A stretch of 64,000 nucleotides of DNA from Umezawaea beigongshangensis (GTDB lineage: Bacteria > Actinomycetota > Actinomycetes > Mycobacteriales > Pseudonocardiaceae). Under the pieces are notes generated by a model. That model did no database searches. It was not told where the DNA came from and saw nothing but the letters and a program-made list of their open reading frames with translations. The position numbers and the translations under genes are program-made. Each line of letters begins with the position of its first letter. The first letter of the stretch is position 1. This document shows positions 41,710-50,586 of the stretch, in pieces. The DNA is taken from the NCBI RefSeq assembly GCF_016464305.1, contig NZ_JAEIOJ010000015.1, positions 47,048 through 111,047 on the forward strand, read 5' to 3'.

Positions 41710-42578
41710 TCAGCCCGTCGTGAGCATCCCCTCCGGCAGGCCCGGCACCTCGACCTCGATCCACGTCGGACGCCAGTCGCTCCGCTCGTGGAAGCGGCAC
41801 AGCTCCGCGACGCCGCCGAGCCGGCCCAGCCACCCGGCGCGGGGCGGGCGTCCGTCGAAGCCGCTCTGCACGAACGTCAGCCGGGTCTTGCCGTCCGCGT
41901 CCGCCAGCTCCCGGGTGTCGACCAGGTTCTCCCACGACATCGACATCCGGCGGCCCGGTTCGAGGTCCACGATCTTCGCCGGGTTCTCGTCCAGGTCGAA
42001 GCCGCCCGTCGCGAACCGGCCGCCGACCTCCGGGTTCACCAGCGAGTCGTAGACCTCGGCGCGGCCCTCCAGGTGGTCGGCCGGGTTCGCGATCGACAGC
42101 GTCCAGAACGTGTGCAGCACGCCGCGGACGGTGCTCCCGGTCAGCGCCTCCCGCCAGTCGGGAGCCTCGGTCTGCGACGGGGACAGCACCGTCGACGTGG
42201 CGCTCTCCTCCTCCAGGGCGATCTCCACGACGGACTCGACGCCCTCGACCGTCCACGTGAAGCGCAGCGACGTGTCGTCGGCGTGCAGCAGGCGCTGGCG
42301 GGGTTCCCCGCCGCCGGGGGTGAAGCGGCCCCAGAACTCGTACCGGGTGGGCAGGTCCGCCTCGGCGTGCTCGGCGAACCAGGCGCGCAGGCGCGCTCGG
42401 ATGTCGCCGGAGACCCCGATCGACGGCAGCTCGGGTGCCGCGCGGTCGAGTTCGACCAGGTCGAGCAGGTGGCCGAGGCTCGACTCGTCCCGCACGCCGC
42501 GCAGGCCGATCGTCCCGACGAGGGTTTGAGCAGTGCCTCCGCCTGCTCCACGGCTTCCACGTACAGGACGTCTCTCAT
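41710..42578 (-). pseudogene. Broken ArsR-HTH/SRPBCC fusion regulator
   Basis: ATG 42578 opens a typical ArsR-type N-terminus (MRDVLYVEAVEQAEALLKP), but after 19 residues the frame fails. The adjacent frame continues as LVGTIGLRGVRDESSLGHLL and then two SRPBCC (AHSA1) domains to 41710. The helix-turn-helix expected between these parts is missing. The simplest reading is an internal deletion of about 60-90 codons that also shifted the frame. The promoter area upstream is intact, with a CTTTTGT/ACAAAG inverted repeat. The downstream SRPBCC part could still be made from an internal GTG near GVRDESS. Confidence 0.6.
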
Positions 42579-42770
42579 CGCACAAGCAACTTTGTACGCA
42601 CAAAAGCGTTGTGTCGATGAGGTGCGAACCGTCCGTCACGCATGGTGTTCACATGCAGGCCCTGTCCCACTCGTTAGAGTGAAAGCGGGGACTTTCATTG
42701 ACTCTGGGTAACGGGTGGCGGGGGCGTCGCGACACACGGGCAGAACGCCGATCCCCAGGGGGAAGTCCTG

Positions 42771-43019
42771 ATGAACGTGGTCTCCTCGGTCCACCCCGTC
42801 CCGAAGCGACGGCTGACCGCCGCGCTGTGGACGGTCGCGATCCTCGGCACGGCGGCACCGGTCGGCGCGCTGACCTCTCCGGGAATCGCCGTCGCCACGG
42901 CAGCCGGACTCGCCGTGCCGGCCCTCGTCGTCCGCTCGCTGATCCGCGCGGCGAACACCTGCGACACGATCCTCACCGAGGAGCTGGGGCCGCGCCGCGG
43001 CCGTCACCGGTCCGGGTAG
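42771..43019 (+). CDS. Small membrane protein
   Basis: An 82-residue protein with two hydrophobic segments (LTAALWTVAILGTAAPVGAL and GIAVATAAGLAVPALVVRSL) and a basic C-terminus. ATG 42771 follows GGGGGAAG. Upstream, AGAGTGAAAG (42675-42684) can pair with CTTTCA and ACTCT (42691-42704), a possible operator or RNA hairpin. The family was not recognised. Confidence 0.6.
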   Translation: MNVVSSVHPVPKRRLTAALWTVAILGTAAPVGALTSPGIAVATAAGLAVPALVVRSLIRAANTCDTILTEELGPRRGRHRSG

Positions 43020-43028
43020 GACGACCGG

Positions 43029-43500
43029 TCAGAACCGGGTCGCCTCCGACCAGCGCGCCAGCAGCGCCGCGTTCCCGGTGACCAGCGGTGCCGGTGCCCG
43101 GCCGTGCAGGAACAGGTACAACTCCACCGCGGACCCCCGCACCACCACGTCCGCCGCGCCCGCCCCCGGCGGCCTGGTCCACGTCCCGAACTCGACGGTC
43201 CACCGCGGACCGGTGTCCTCCCGCGGTTCCAGCACCCTCCCGGCGGCCTCCGCCGGTCGACCCGTCCGCGGAGCCCGCGGCAGGTCGTCCAGGAACTCCC
43301 CGATCCCGTCCCGCGCCACCTCCGCGTCGATCGGCGCGGCCAGTTCGTCCGTGCCCCGCAGCAGCCACGACGGCAGCTCGCCGTCGTCGGCGGGGACGAG
43401 GTGCTCGATCTCGGAGCGGGAATCCTCGCCGCGGCGCGGGGCCGGCGGTGGACAGCAGGTGGGCGAACTCCCGGACCTCCTCGTGCGGCACGACGACCAC
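43029..43500 (-). pseudogene. Truncated maleylpyruvate isomerase-family (TIGR03083) protein
   Basis: The frame ending at 43029 encodes the C-terminal domain of mycothiol-dependent maleylpyruvate isomerase-like proteins (VVVRGSAVELYLFLHGRAP, TGNAALLARWSEATRF). Coding signal continues upstream as SRSEIEHLVPADDGELPSWL. It then connects only by a frame change, near 43430, to an N-terminal piece VVVPHEEVREFAHLLSTA. The long N-terminal DinB-like half of the family is missing. A shortened product from GTG 43319 (96 residues) could still be made. Confidence 0.5.
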
Positions 43501-43561
43501 CGCAGGACAACGACCGGAAGGGGGACACCGAGATCCGGCCGTGCTGGGGCAGCATCGGGGG

Positions 43562-44374
43562 ATGACCGATCAGCGGGTGCGGGCCGAACTGCGGCAGCGG
43601 GTCTACGGGACGAAGGACCTGGGCCAGCTCGACGTCTTCGGCGGCGGGTTCATCAACTTCGGCTACTGGCGCGACCTGCCGGTGGACGGCGAGATCAGCC
43701 TGGAGACGCGCGTCGCCAGCCAGCGCGCCCTGTACGGGCTGGTGCTGGACGAACTCGCCGTGGGCGGAGGAGACCGCGTCCTGGAGGTCGGCTGCGGGCA
43801 CGGCGTGGGCACGCGGCTCGCGCTGGGCCGGGACGCGGCGCTCGTGCGGGGCGTCGACCTCGCGCCGGAGCAGGTGGAGCGGGCGCGGGCGGGCGGTGAC
43901 CACGACCGGCTGGAGTTCCGGCAGGGCGACGCGGCGGCGCTCCCGTTCGCCGACGACGCGTTCGACGCGCTGCTGTCGGTCGAGGCGGCGCAGCACTTCG
44001 AGGACCCGCGCGGGTTCGCCGCCGAGGCGTTCCGGGTGCTCGCGCCGGGCGGTCGCCTCGCCCTCGCCGCGTTCCTCGCCCACGGCCCCGACCGCACGGC
44101 CGAGCTGAGCGGCCTGCTGCGGACCTACGCCGACGGCCTGGACCTCGCGCACGACGTGGACGCCGTGGCCGCGCACCTCGCCGACGCCGGGTTCGAGCGG
44201 GTCGCGGTGCGCTCCATCGGCGAGCACGTGTGGCCCGCGTTCGACCGGTGGCTGGAGCAGCTCGGCGACCGCGAACCGTGGGAGCGCAACTGGATCGCGG
44301 CGAACGAGCGGGGCCTGCTCGACTACCACCTGATCACCGCGAACGTGCCGGGTGAGGCAGGATCGCAGGAGTGA
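43562..44374 (+). CDS. SAM-dependent methyltransferase
   Basis: This 270-residue class I methyltransferase has motif I as VLEVGCGHGVGTRLAL, motif II as GVDLAPEQVERAR, then LEFRQGDAAALPFADDAFDAL and VLAPGGRLALAAF. The overall pattern is close to the UbiE/sterol-methyltransferase-like Methyltransf_11 group. ATG 43562 is 6 bases after CAGCAT, consistent with a leaderless start. It overlaps the peptidase gene by four bases. The substrate is unknown. Confidence 0.85.
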   Translation: MTDQRVRAELRQRVYGTKDLGQLDVFGGGFINFGYWRDLPVDGEISLETRVASQRALYGLVLDELAVGGGDRVLEVGCGHGVGTRLALGRDAALVRGVDLAPEQVERARAGGDHDRLEFRQGDAAALPFADDAFDALLSVEAAQHFEDPRGFAAEAFRVLAPGGRLALAAFLAHGPDRTAELSGLLRTYADGLDLAHDVDAVAAHLADAGFERVAVRSIGEHVWPAFDRWLEQLGDREPWERNWIAANERGLLDYHLITANVPGEAGSQE

Positions 44375-46230
44375 CGACGCACCCCGCGGCCGAAGTGCCC
44401 GATCCGCTGTTCGACGACGCCGAGGCCGAGGCCAGGTGGCGCGCGAGGTTCACCGCGCCCCGCGTGACGCTGCCCGGCTGGGCCGAGGACGCGCCGGACC
44501 GCAACCTGTACCTGTCCAACTCCAGCGGCGTCTGGGAGATCTACGTCTGGGACCGCGCGACCGACGTCCACCGCAGGGTCACCGACCGGCCCAACGGCAC
44601 GTCGCACGGCACGCTGAGCCCCGACGGCGAGACCGTCTGGTGGTTCGCCGACAACGACGGCGACGAGTTCGGCCTGTGGGTGGCCGAGCCGTTCGGCGGC
44701 GAGCCCGCCGACGCGGACGCCGCACCCGCCGCACCCGCCGTGCCGGGTGTGACGCCCGGCTACCCCGCCGGTCTGGAGATCGGCCGGGACGTCACCGCGG
44801 TCGGCGCGTCCACCGACGACGGCACGACGATCTGGCTGTCCCGCGCGGGCGGCGCGGCCGAGGTCGTGTACGCGAACGAGCACGACGGCGGCGTCGCGGC
44901 GCTGTCGAAGGACGAGACGCTGCTGGCCATCGCGCACTCCGAGCACGGCGACAACCGGCACGCGGCGCTGCGGGTGCTCGCCGCGAGCGCCGGCGCGCAG
45001 GGCTCGACCGTCGCGGAGAAGTGGGACGGCGAGGGCAGGGGGCTCGACGCGATCTCGTTCAGCCCGGTCCTCGGCGACAACCGCCTGCTGGTGCTGCACG
45101 AGCGGCGCGGTCGCGAGGAGCTGCTGATCTGGGACGTCGAGGCCGACACCGAGACCGAGATCCACCTCGACCTGCCCGGCGAGATCGTCGCCGACTGGTA
45201 CCACGACGCGTCGGCGCTGCTGGTCGCGCACACGTTCGAGGCGCGCACCACGCTGCACCGCTACGACCTGGCCACCGGCGAGCTGACCACGCTCCCGGTG
45301 CCGCACGGCGTCGTCGGCGGCGCGGGTGTGCGCCCGGACGGCACGGTCGAGTACTCGTGGTCCTCCGGCGCGCTGCCGCCCGTGGTGCGCGCGCTGCACA
45401 CCGACGGCACGGAGCGGGTGCTGCTGGCCCCGGAGGGCGACCCGGCTCCGCCGTCGACCGGCCTGACCGACGTGTTCGTCGACGGTCCGGGCGGGCGGGT
45501 GCACGCGCTGGTGGCCCGGCCGGCCGACGCGCCGGACGGTCCGCTGCCGACGGTGTTCAGCCTGCACGGCGGTCCGCACGCGGCCGACGAGGACCGCTTC
45601 TCCGCCTACCGCGCGGTGTGGCTGGACGCCGGGTTCGCGGTCGTGCACGTCAACTACCGCGGCTCCACGGGCTACGGCTCGGCGTGGCGGGACGCGATCG
45701 AGGGCAGGCCCGGCCTGACCGAGCTGGCCGACGTGGCCGCGGTGCACGACTGGGCGGTCCGCGAGGGGCTCGCCGACCCGGCGAGGTCCGTGGTCAACGG
45801 CGCGTCGTGGGGCGGGTACCTGAGCCTGCTGGCGCTCGGCACGCAGCCGGAGCGGTGGGCCGCGGGCATCGCCGGGGTGCCGGTGGCGGACTACCCGGCG
45901 GCCTACGAGGACGAGATGGAGCCGCTGCGGGCGTTCGACCGGGCGCTGTTCGGCGGCTCGCCGGAGGAGCTGCCCGAGCTGTACCGGGAGTGCTCGCCGC
46001 TGACCTACGTGGACGACGTGCGCGCGCCCGTGCTGGTGCTGGCCGGTGAGAACGACCCGCGCTGCCCGATCCGGCAGATCGACAACTACCTGGACCGGCT
46101 GGCCGCGCGCGGCGCCGCGTACGAGGTGTACCGCTACGACGCGGGCCACGGCTCGCTGGTCGTGGCGGAGACGATCCGGCAGACGGCGGCCGAGGTGTCC
46201 TTCGCGCTGCGCGCGCTCGACCGGCTCTGA
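44371..46230 (+). CDS. Prolyl oligopeptidase-family (S9) serine peptidase
   Basis: A 619-residue protein with an N-terminal beta-propeller (about residues 35-360, repeats such as LSPDGETVWWFADND) and a C-terminal alpha/beta hydrolase domain. The triad is visible as NGASWGGYLSL (Ser), GENDPRCPI (Asp) and DAGHGSLV (His). S9 enzymes cut short peptides in the cytoplasm. No signal peptide is seen. It is translationally coupled to the methyltransferase upstream, and a very stable terminator follows. Confidence 0.88.
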   Translation: MTTHPAAEVPDPLFDDAEAEARWRARFTAPRVTLPGWAEDAPDRNLYLSNSSGVWEIYVWDRATDVHRRVTDRPNGTSHGTLSPDGETVWWFADNDGDEFGLWVAEPFGGEPADADAAPAAPAVPGVTPGYPAGLEIGRDVTAVGASTDDGTTIWLSRAGGAAEVVYANEHDGGVAALSKDETLLAIAHSEHGDNRHAALRVLAASAGAQGSTVAEKWDGEGRGLDAISFSPVLGDNRLLVLHERRGREELLIWDVEADTETEIHLDLPGEIVADWYHDASALLVAHTFEARTTLHRYDLATGELTTLPVPHGVVGGAGVRPDGTVEYSWSSGALPPVVRALHTDGTERVLLAPEGDPAPPSTGLTDVFVDGPGGRVHALVARPADAPDGPLPTVFSLHGGPHAADEDRFSAYRAVWLDAGFAVVHVNYRGSTGYGSAWRDAIEGRPGLTELADVAAVHDWAVREGLADPARSVVNGASWGGYLSLLALGTQPERWAAGIAGVPVADYPAAYEDEMEPLRAFDRALFGGSPEELPELYRECSPLTYVDDVRAPVLVLAGENDPRCPIRQIDNYLDRLAARGAAYEVYRYDAGHGSLVVAETIRQTAAEVSFALRALDRL

Positions 46231-46238
46231 CCCGCGAA

Positions 46239-46281
46239 CGCGCCGAGGGGCCCCCGCGGTTCGCGGGGGCCCCTCGGCGCG
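46239..46281. terminator. Perfect 20-bp hairpin terminator
   Basis: Bases 46239-46258 and 46262-46281 are perfect complements around the loop GTT. It lies between the convergent S9 peptidase and dps genes and can serve both. Confidence 0.92.
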
Positions 46282-46293
46282 TCGATCAGCGGC

Positions 46294-46770
46294 TCACGCC
46301 TGCTGGGCCTGCCACATCCAGTGCGCTTCCTCGATCTTCGAGGTGATCTCGATGAGGAGGTCCTGGGTGACGGGGTCGGTCTTCTCGGTCGTCTCGATGC
46401 GCTCGCGCAGCCGACCGATCAGCGTGGCCAGGGTCGTCACGAGGGCGGGGACGACGTCGTCCTCCTTCAACCACTCCGACGGGAAGTCGGGCAGGCCGGA
46501 GGAGTCGGCGACGGTCCTGGCCTTGCCGTTGGGCGACACGCCCAGCGCGGACGCGCGCTCGGCCACGGAGTCGGTGTAGGTCCGCGCGGTGGTCACCAGC
46601 TCGTCGAGCTGGAGGTGCACGCTGCGGAAGTTCTTGCCGACCACGTTCCAGTGCGCCTGCTTCGCGGTCAGCGACAGGTCGATCAGGTCGACGAGGGTGC
46701 TCTGGAGCACCTCGCCGGTGGCCTTCTTCTCGGCGTCGGCGAGCGGGCTGGTGATCGGGGACTTGCTCAT
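46294..46770 (-). CDS. dps: Dps-family DNA-protecting ferritin
   Basis: This 158-residue Dps protein assembles into a 12-mer that oxidises and stores iron and protects DNA from peroxide. Ferroxidase ligands are visible in TAKQAHWNVVGKNF (His) and VHLQLDELVTTARTYTDSVA (His, Asp, then Glu in AERA). The C-terminus is short and acidic, so DNA binding through a lysine tail is not evident. It lies 33 bases downstream of ohr on the same strand, probably in one transcript. Confidence 0.93.
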   Translation of the reverse strand: MSKSPITSPLADAEKKATGEVLQSTLVDLIDLSLTAKQAHWNVVGKNFRSVHLQLDELVTTARTYTDSVAERASALGVSPNGKARTVADSSGLPDFPSEWLKEDDVVPALVTTLATLIGRLRERIETTEKTDPVTQDLLIEITSKIEEAHWMWQAQQA

Positions 46771-46803
46771 CTTCTCAGCGCCTCCTTCGGAGGGGTGCGA
46801 CGT

Positions 46804-47226
46804 TCAGACGGCGGTGGTGACGGTCACGTCGATGTTGCCGCGGGTGGCCTTGGAGTAGGGACAGCCCTGGTGGGCCAGCTCCACGAGCTTCGTCGCGGTC
46901 TCCCGGTCCTGGCCGGGGAGCGTGGCGACGAGGTCCACCTGGAGCTTGTAGCCGCGGTCGCCGTCCGGTCCGAGACCGACCCTGGCGGTGATCTCCGCGG
47001 TCTCCACCTTGATCTTCAGGGCGGACGCGGCGGTCTTGAGCGCGCTCAGGAAGCAGGCCGCGTACCCGGCGGCGAAGAGCTGCTCGGGGTTCGTGGCGTC
47101 ACCCCCCGGCCCACCGAGCTCCTTCGGAACCGTGAGCTGCTCGTCGAGCACGCCGTCCGACGAGCGGACCTCGCCCGAACGCCCCTCGCCGACTGCTGTC
47201 GCCTCTGCCGTGTACAGGACCTGCAT
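46804..47226 (-). CDS. ohr: Organic hydroperoxide resistance protein Ohr
   Basis: This 140-residue OsmC-fold thiol peroxidase reduces organic hydroperoxides. The two reactive cysteines are in GYAACFLSALK and HQGCPYSKATRGN. ATG 47226 has AGGAGAGCG in front. It is upstream of dps, forming a compact peroxide-defence operon. A palindrome about 88 bases upstream may bind an OhrR-type regulator, but no ohrR gene is adjacent. Confidence 0.94.
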   Translation of the reverse strand: MQVLYTAEATAVGEGRSGEVRSSDGVLDEQLTVPKELGGPGGDATNPEQLFAAGYAACFLSALKTAASALKIKVETAEITARVGLGPDGDRGYKLQVDLVATLPGQDRETATKLVELAHQGCPYSKATRGNIDVTVTTAV

Positions 47227-47313
47227 CGTCAACGCTCTCCTCAAAACCGGGTCGGAGTACTCAGCGTGCTGTTCTGATCAACGTCGCGCACGCCGAGATC
47301 GAGCCCCGCTGGT

Positions 47314-47336
47314 GTGACAAGTCACCCCGCGGGGTG
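47314..47336 (-). promoter_or_regulatory. Overlapping palindromes upstream of ohr
   Basis: GTGACAAGTCAC (47314-47325) and CACCCCGCGGGGTG (47323-47336) are perfect inverted repeats that share three bases. They lie between ohr and the FMN reductase end. They could be an operator for ohr-dps, or the second could act as a terminator stem. Confidence 0.35.
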
Positions 47337-47368
47337 CGGATACCCCGATCGTGGTGGATCAACCGGTC

Positions 47369-47932
47369 TCAGACCGTGGCGCGGGACACCGCGAACTCCG
47401 CCACCTGGACCCCGATCACCCGCAGCGTCGCGGCGATCCTGTCGTCGGAGCACCCGCCGGAGGCGTCGAAGTCGACCTCGCCGGAGTTCACGGCCGCGCC
47501 GAGCGGGGTGGGCCAGCCGCGCAGCGCGTGGGTGACCGAGCGCAGCGCGCTCAGCGTGTTCACCGACGCCTGCCAGCCCTGCGCGGCGGCGACGCAGCCG
47601 ACGGCCCGCCCGTCGAGGTAGGGCCGGACGTCGCCGCGCAGGTCCTCGATGTAGTCGAGCGCGTTCTTCACCAGCCCGGACACGGTGCCGTGGTAGCCGG
47701 GCGAGACCAGGACGACGCCGTCGGCCTCCCGCAGCGCCTCCACGAGCCGCACGGCGTTCTCGGGGCGTTCCCGCTGGGACGGGTCGTAGAACGGGAGCAC
47801 GAGGTCGGGGCCCGTGATCTCGATCGTGCGCGCTCCCGCCTCCCGCGCTCCCGAGAGCGCGATGCGCAGCGCCCGCTCCGACTGCGAGTCGGGGCGGATG
47901 GAGCCGCCGATGCCCACCACGGTGACCGTCAT
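47369..47932 (-). CDS. NADPH-dependent FMN reductase family protein
   Basis: A 187-residue flavodoxin-fold protein. GIGGSIRPDSQSERALR is the FMN phosphate loop, and SPGYHGTVSGLVKNALDYIE is the family's most conserved block. It probably reduces FMN or quinones with NAD(P)H. ATG 47932 has GGAAGGA upstream. It is divergent from the esterase gene. Confidence 0.9.
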   Translation of the reverse strand: MTVTVVGIGGSIRPDSQSERALRIALSGAREAGARTIEITGPDLVLPFYDPSQRERPENAVRLVEALREADGVVLVSPGYHGTVSGLVKNALDYIEDLRGDVRPYLDGRAVGCVAAAQGWQASVNTLSALRSVTHALRGWPTPLGAAVNSGEVDFDASGGCSDDRIAATLRVIGVQVAEFAVSRATV

Positions 47933-48070
47933 GCTGGTCGATCCTTCCACTCGTGCGGGGAGTTCCGCCGGTCGAACTCCGCCGCGTGCGAACGTACGAC
48001 CTCGACCTCGGTGCAGGTCCAGTCGCAGGGCGCTCGTCACACCCGCTACTGACGAGTAGCGTTCCGGGGC

Positions 48071-49159
48071 ATGTCGAAGCTCGCCGACGCGTTGCCCCCC
48101 GGAGTGCTGGCCGGTGGCCTGCGGTTCGTCTTCGCCCTGCCCGCTCCGCTGCGCCGGTTGATCGCCGGTCGCCCGATCGTCCTGGACGGACAGCGGCTGC
48201 ACCCCGACAGCCAGCTCCTGCTGCGGTTGCAGCAGCTCACCGGGGAGAACTGGAGCCACCGGTCCGCGGCGGCCAACCGCGCCGGGCTGATCCGCGCGAC
48301 CGGTCTCATCGGCGGCCCGGTCCTGACCGGCGTCTCCGTGCGCTCGCTGGCGGCGCCCCGCGAGGGCGGGGAGGTCCCCGTCCGCCTGTACCGGCCGGAC
48401 GGCCTGGCCGACGGCTCGCCGATGCTGGTCTTCCACCACGGCGGCGGCTGGGTCAGCGGTGATCTCGACACGCACGACAACCTGTGCCGCTTCCTCGCCG
48501 TGGAGGCGGGCGTGCGCGTGCTGTCGGTGGACTACCGGCTGGCCCCGGAGCACCCGTTCCCCGCCGCCGTCGACGACGCGTGGACCGCGTGGGAGTGGGC
48601 CGTCGAGCACGCCGCCGAGCTGGGGGCCGATCCGGCGCGGATCGCCCTGGGCGGCGACAGCGCGGGCGGCAACCTGTCCGCCGCCACCGCCCACCGCGCC
48701 GCGAGCGGGAACGGGCCCCGGCCGGTGTTCCTGCTGCTGTTCTACCCCGGCCTGGACGCGTCGCGCCGCCGCAGGTCGCGCGAGCTGTTCGGCAACGGCT
48801 TCTTCCTCACCGACGAGAAGATGGACTGGTTCATCGACCAGTACGCGCCCGATCGCGCCACGCGGCTGGACCCCCGGCTGTCCGTGCTGCTGGCCGACGA
48901 CCTGAGCGGCCTGCCGCCCGCCTACGTCGCCACGGCCGGGTTCGACCCGCTGCGCGACGAGGGCGAGGCGTTCGCCGAGCGGCTCGCCGAGTCGGGCGTG
49001 CCCGTCGTGCTGCGGCGGCACGAGGGCCTCTTCCACGGCTTCGCCAACGCGTTCGGCGTGGGCACGGCGTTCCGGCTCGCCGTCGCCGAGGCCGTCGGAG
49101 CGCTGCGCACGGGACTGGCGCTGGCGAACTCGGCGACCGACGTCCCCGAACCGGCGTAG
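48071..49159 (+). CDS. Alpha/beta hydrolase, hormone-sensitive-lipase family esterase
   Basis: The 362-residue esterase has the HSL oxyanion motif HHGGGWVSGD, nucleophile LGGDSAGGNLSA, Asp in AGFDPLRDEG and His in GLFHGFANAF. It is a cytoplasmic carboxylesterase likely to act on short acyl esters. An N-terminal region of about 90 residues forms the cap. ATG 48071 is 8 bases after TAGCGT, so it may be leaderless. Confidence 0.9.
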   Translation: MSKLADALPPGVLAGGLRFVFALPAPLRRLIAGRPIVLDGQRLHPDSQLLLRLQQLTGENWSHRSAAANRAGLIRATGLIGGPVLTGVSVRSLAAPREGGEVPVRLYRPDGLADGSPMLVFHHGGGWVSGDLDTHDNLCRFLAVEAGVRVLSVDYRLAPEHPFPAAVDDAWTAWEWAVEHAAELGADPARIALGGDSAGGNLSAATAHRAASGNGPRPVFLLLFYPGLDASRRRRSRELFGNGFFLTDEKMDWFIDQYAPDRATRLDPRLSVLLADDLSGLPPAYVATAGFDPLRDEGEAFAERLAESGVPVVLRRHEGLFHGFANAFGVGTAFRLAVAEAVGALRTGLALANSATDVPEPA

Positions 49160-49293
49160 TCCTCCTCGGTCGAAGGGGAAGACATCCGGGTGCGAACGGG
49201 AGGACGTTTTGACTCCCCGCCGGGCGCGTTGGCAGCCTGCGTCGCACTACCGGGTGATTTCCGGTGCAGTCGGGGGATGAGGAGAGTGGACGC

Positions 49294-50376
49294 GTGATTT
49301 CTCGTCGATCGTTGTTCGTCGGTGCCGCGGCGGGTGCGGCCGGAGTCGCGGCGGCGGCCGTGGCCGGTCCCCGGATCTCCAGCGCGGCCGGTGGCCCCGC
49401 GGCGCCCGCCGCCCCGCAGACCCGCCGGATCACCGGAGCCTCCGCCGACGTGGCCCCCGGCTCGTCCGTGGTGTCCGCCGCGAACACCGACTACGTGAGC
49501 GTGCGCTCCGCCGGTGACGTGCCGCGGCGGGCCCGCCTCCGCGCCGCCGGTGGCGACTGGGGTCCGTGGCGCGACCTGCGGGGCTGCCCCGCGGGCGAGG
49601 AGCGCGGCCGGGCGGACGTGCTGGTGCGGGTGGCCGACGCCGACGAGCTGGAGGTGGAGCTGCCGGAGGGCGGCACGGCGACCCGCATCGACACCGTCGG
49701 CGGTGAGGTGATCGGCACGCGGGCCGCCGAGGCCGACAGCGCCACCATCGCGGGCCACGGCGTCGGCGCGAAGTACCTCAGCCGTGCCGCGTGGGGCGCC
49801 GACGAGTCGCTGCGCTTCGACGAGACCGGCGCGGAGCGCTACCCCACCGCGTTCTTCCCGGTGCAGACGCTGACCGTGCACCACACCGTCACCGACCTCG
49901 GCGACGACCCGATCGCGGCGATGCGCGCGATCTACTACACCCACACGATCACGCAGGACTTCGGCGACATCGGCTACCACCTGCTGATCGACCCGGCCGG
50001 GCGCGTCTACGAGGGCCGCTACTCCGGTGACGACGGACTGCCGGTGTTCGACCGCGACCTCCGGATGTCCAACGCGGCGCACGTCGGCGGCTACAACGCC
50101 GGCAACGTGGGCGTGGCGCTGCTCGGCGACCTCACCGACGCGGGTCCGACCGCGGCGGCCTCCCGTTCGCTGGTCGACGTGCTCGCGGTGCTGGCGAAGG
50201 TGTGCCGGATCGACCCGCTGTCGAAGGTCGACTACGTGAACCCGCTCAGCGGCGCGACCGCGACCGTGGACGCGATCTCCGGGCACCGCGACTGGATGGC
50301 CACCGAGTGCCCCGGCAACGCGTTCTACCCGGTGCTCGCCGACGTCCGCCGTCGTGTGGCGGCCCGGCTGCGCTGA
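49294..50376 (+). CDS. Tat-exported N-acetylmuramoyl-L-alanine amidase (PGRP type)
   Basis: This 360-residue protein begins MISRRSLFVGAAAGAAGVAA, a twin-arginine signal. A beta-rich domain (about residues 65-150) comes next. The C-terminal amidase-2/PGRP domain has zinc ligands in TVHHTVTD and GHRDWMATECPGN and the GYHLLIDPAGRVYEGR block. It should cut the MurNAc-L-Ala bond in the cell wall. GTG 49294 follows GAGGAGAG. The 134-base leader has a TTGACT box at 49209 but no recognised riboswitch. Confidence 0.9.
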   Translation: MISRRSLFVGAAAGAAGVAAAAVAGPRISSAAGGPAAPAAPQTRRITGASADVAPGSSVVSAANTDYVSVRSAGDVPRRARLRAAGGDWGPWRDLRGCPAGEERGRADVLVRVADADELEVELPEGGTATRIDTVGGEVIGTRAAEADSATIAGHGVGAKYLSRAAWGADESLRFDETGAERYPTAFFPVQTLTVHHTVTDLGDDPIAAMRAIYYTHTITQDFGDIGYHLLIDPAGRVYEGRYSGDDGLPVFDRDLRMSNAAHVGGYNAGNVGVALLGDLTDAGPTAAASRSLVDVLAVLAKVCRIDPLSKVDYVNPLSGATATVDAISGHRDWMATECPGNAFYPVLADVRRRVAARLR

Positions 50377-50389
50377 CTCCCGGACGAGG

Positions 50390-50424
50390 ACCGGCCCGGC
50401 GCGCGGGAGGCGCACCGGGCCGGT
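50390..50424 (+). terminator. Hairpin after the amidase gene
   Basis: ACCGGCCCGG (50390-50399) pairs perfectly with CCGGGCCGGT (50415-50424). It lies 13 bases after the stop codon and has no T-run. Confidence 0.7.
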
Positions 50425-50535
50425 CGGCTCGTGGTGGGGAGCGGTCGGACCACCTGCCGGAGGCGGCGGCGATCTCGTCCCCGGTCTCCTCGTCGACGGT
50501 GCGCCGGCACTCGAACACGCGCGGCGGCCGACGGC

Positions 50536-50571
50536 GCGGGGCCCGTCCCGCCGGAGCGGAACGGGCCCCGC
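50536..50571 (-). terminator. Hairpin terminator of the ask-asd operon
   Basis: GCGGGGCCCGT (50536-50546) pairs with ACGGGCCCCGC (50561-50571), 15 bases beyond the asd stop on the minus strand. Confidence 0.75.
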
Positions 50572-50586
50572 TGGTCCTGCCGGGGG

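Noticed and set aside
41570..41723. Coding fragment NRWSTRLEDGYSVTGLLDVL after tRNA-Pro
   Set aside because: It has no start and no family match, and it overlaps the 3' end of the antisense pseudogene.
49160..49293. ydaO-type (cyclic di-AMP) riboswitch before the Tat amidase
   Set aside because: The leader is only 134 bases and I could not find the conserved core of that riboswitch.
50246..50518. Minus-strand ORF starting MFECRRTVDEETGDEIAAAS
   Set aside because: The first ~30 codons look coding, but the frame then runs antisense through the amidase terminator and gene without a stop. No ribosome site supports it.
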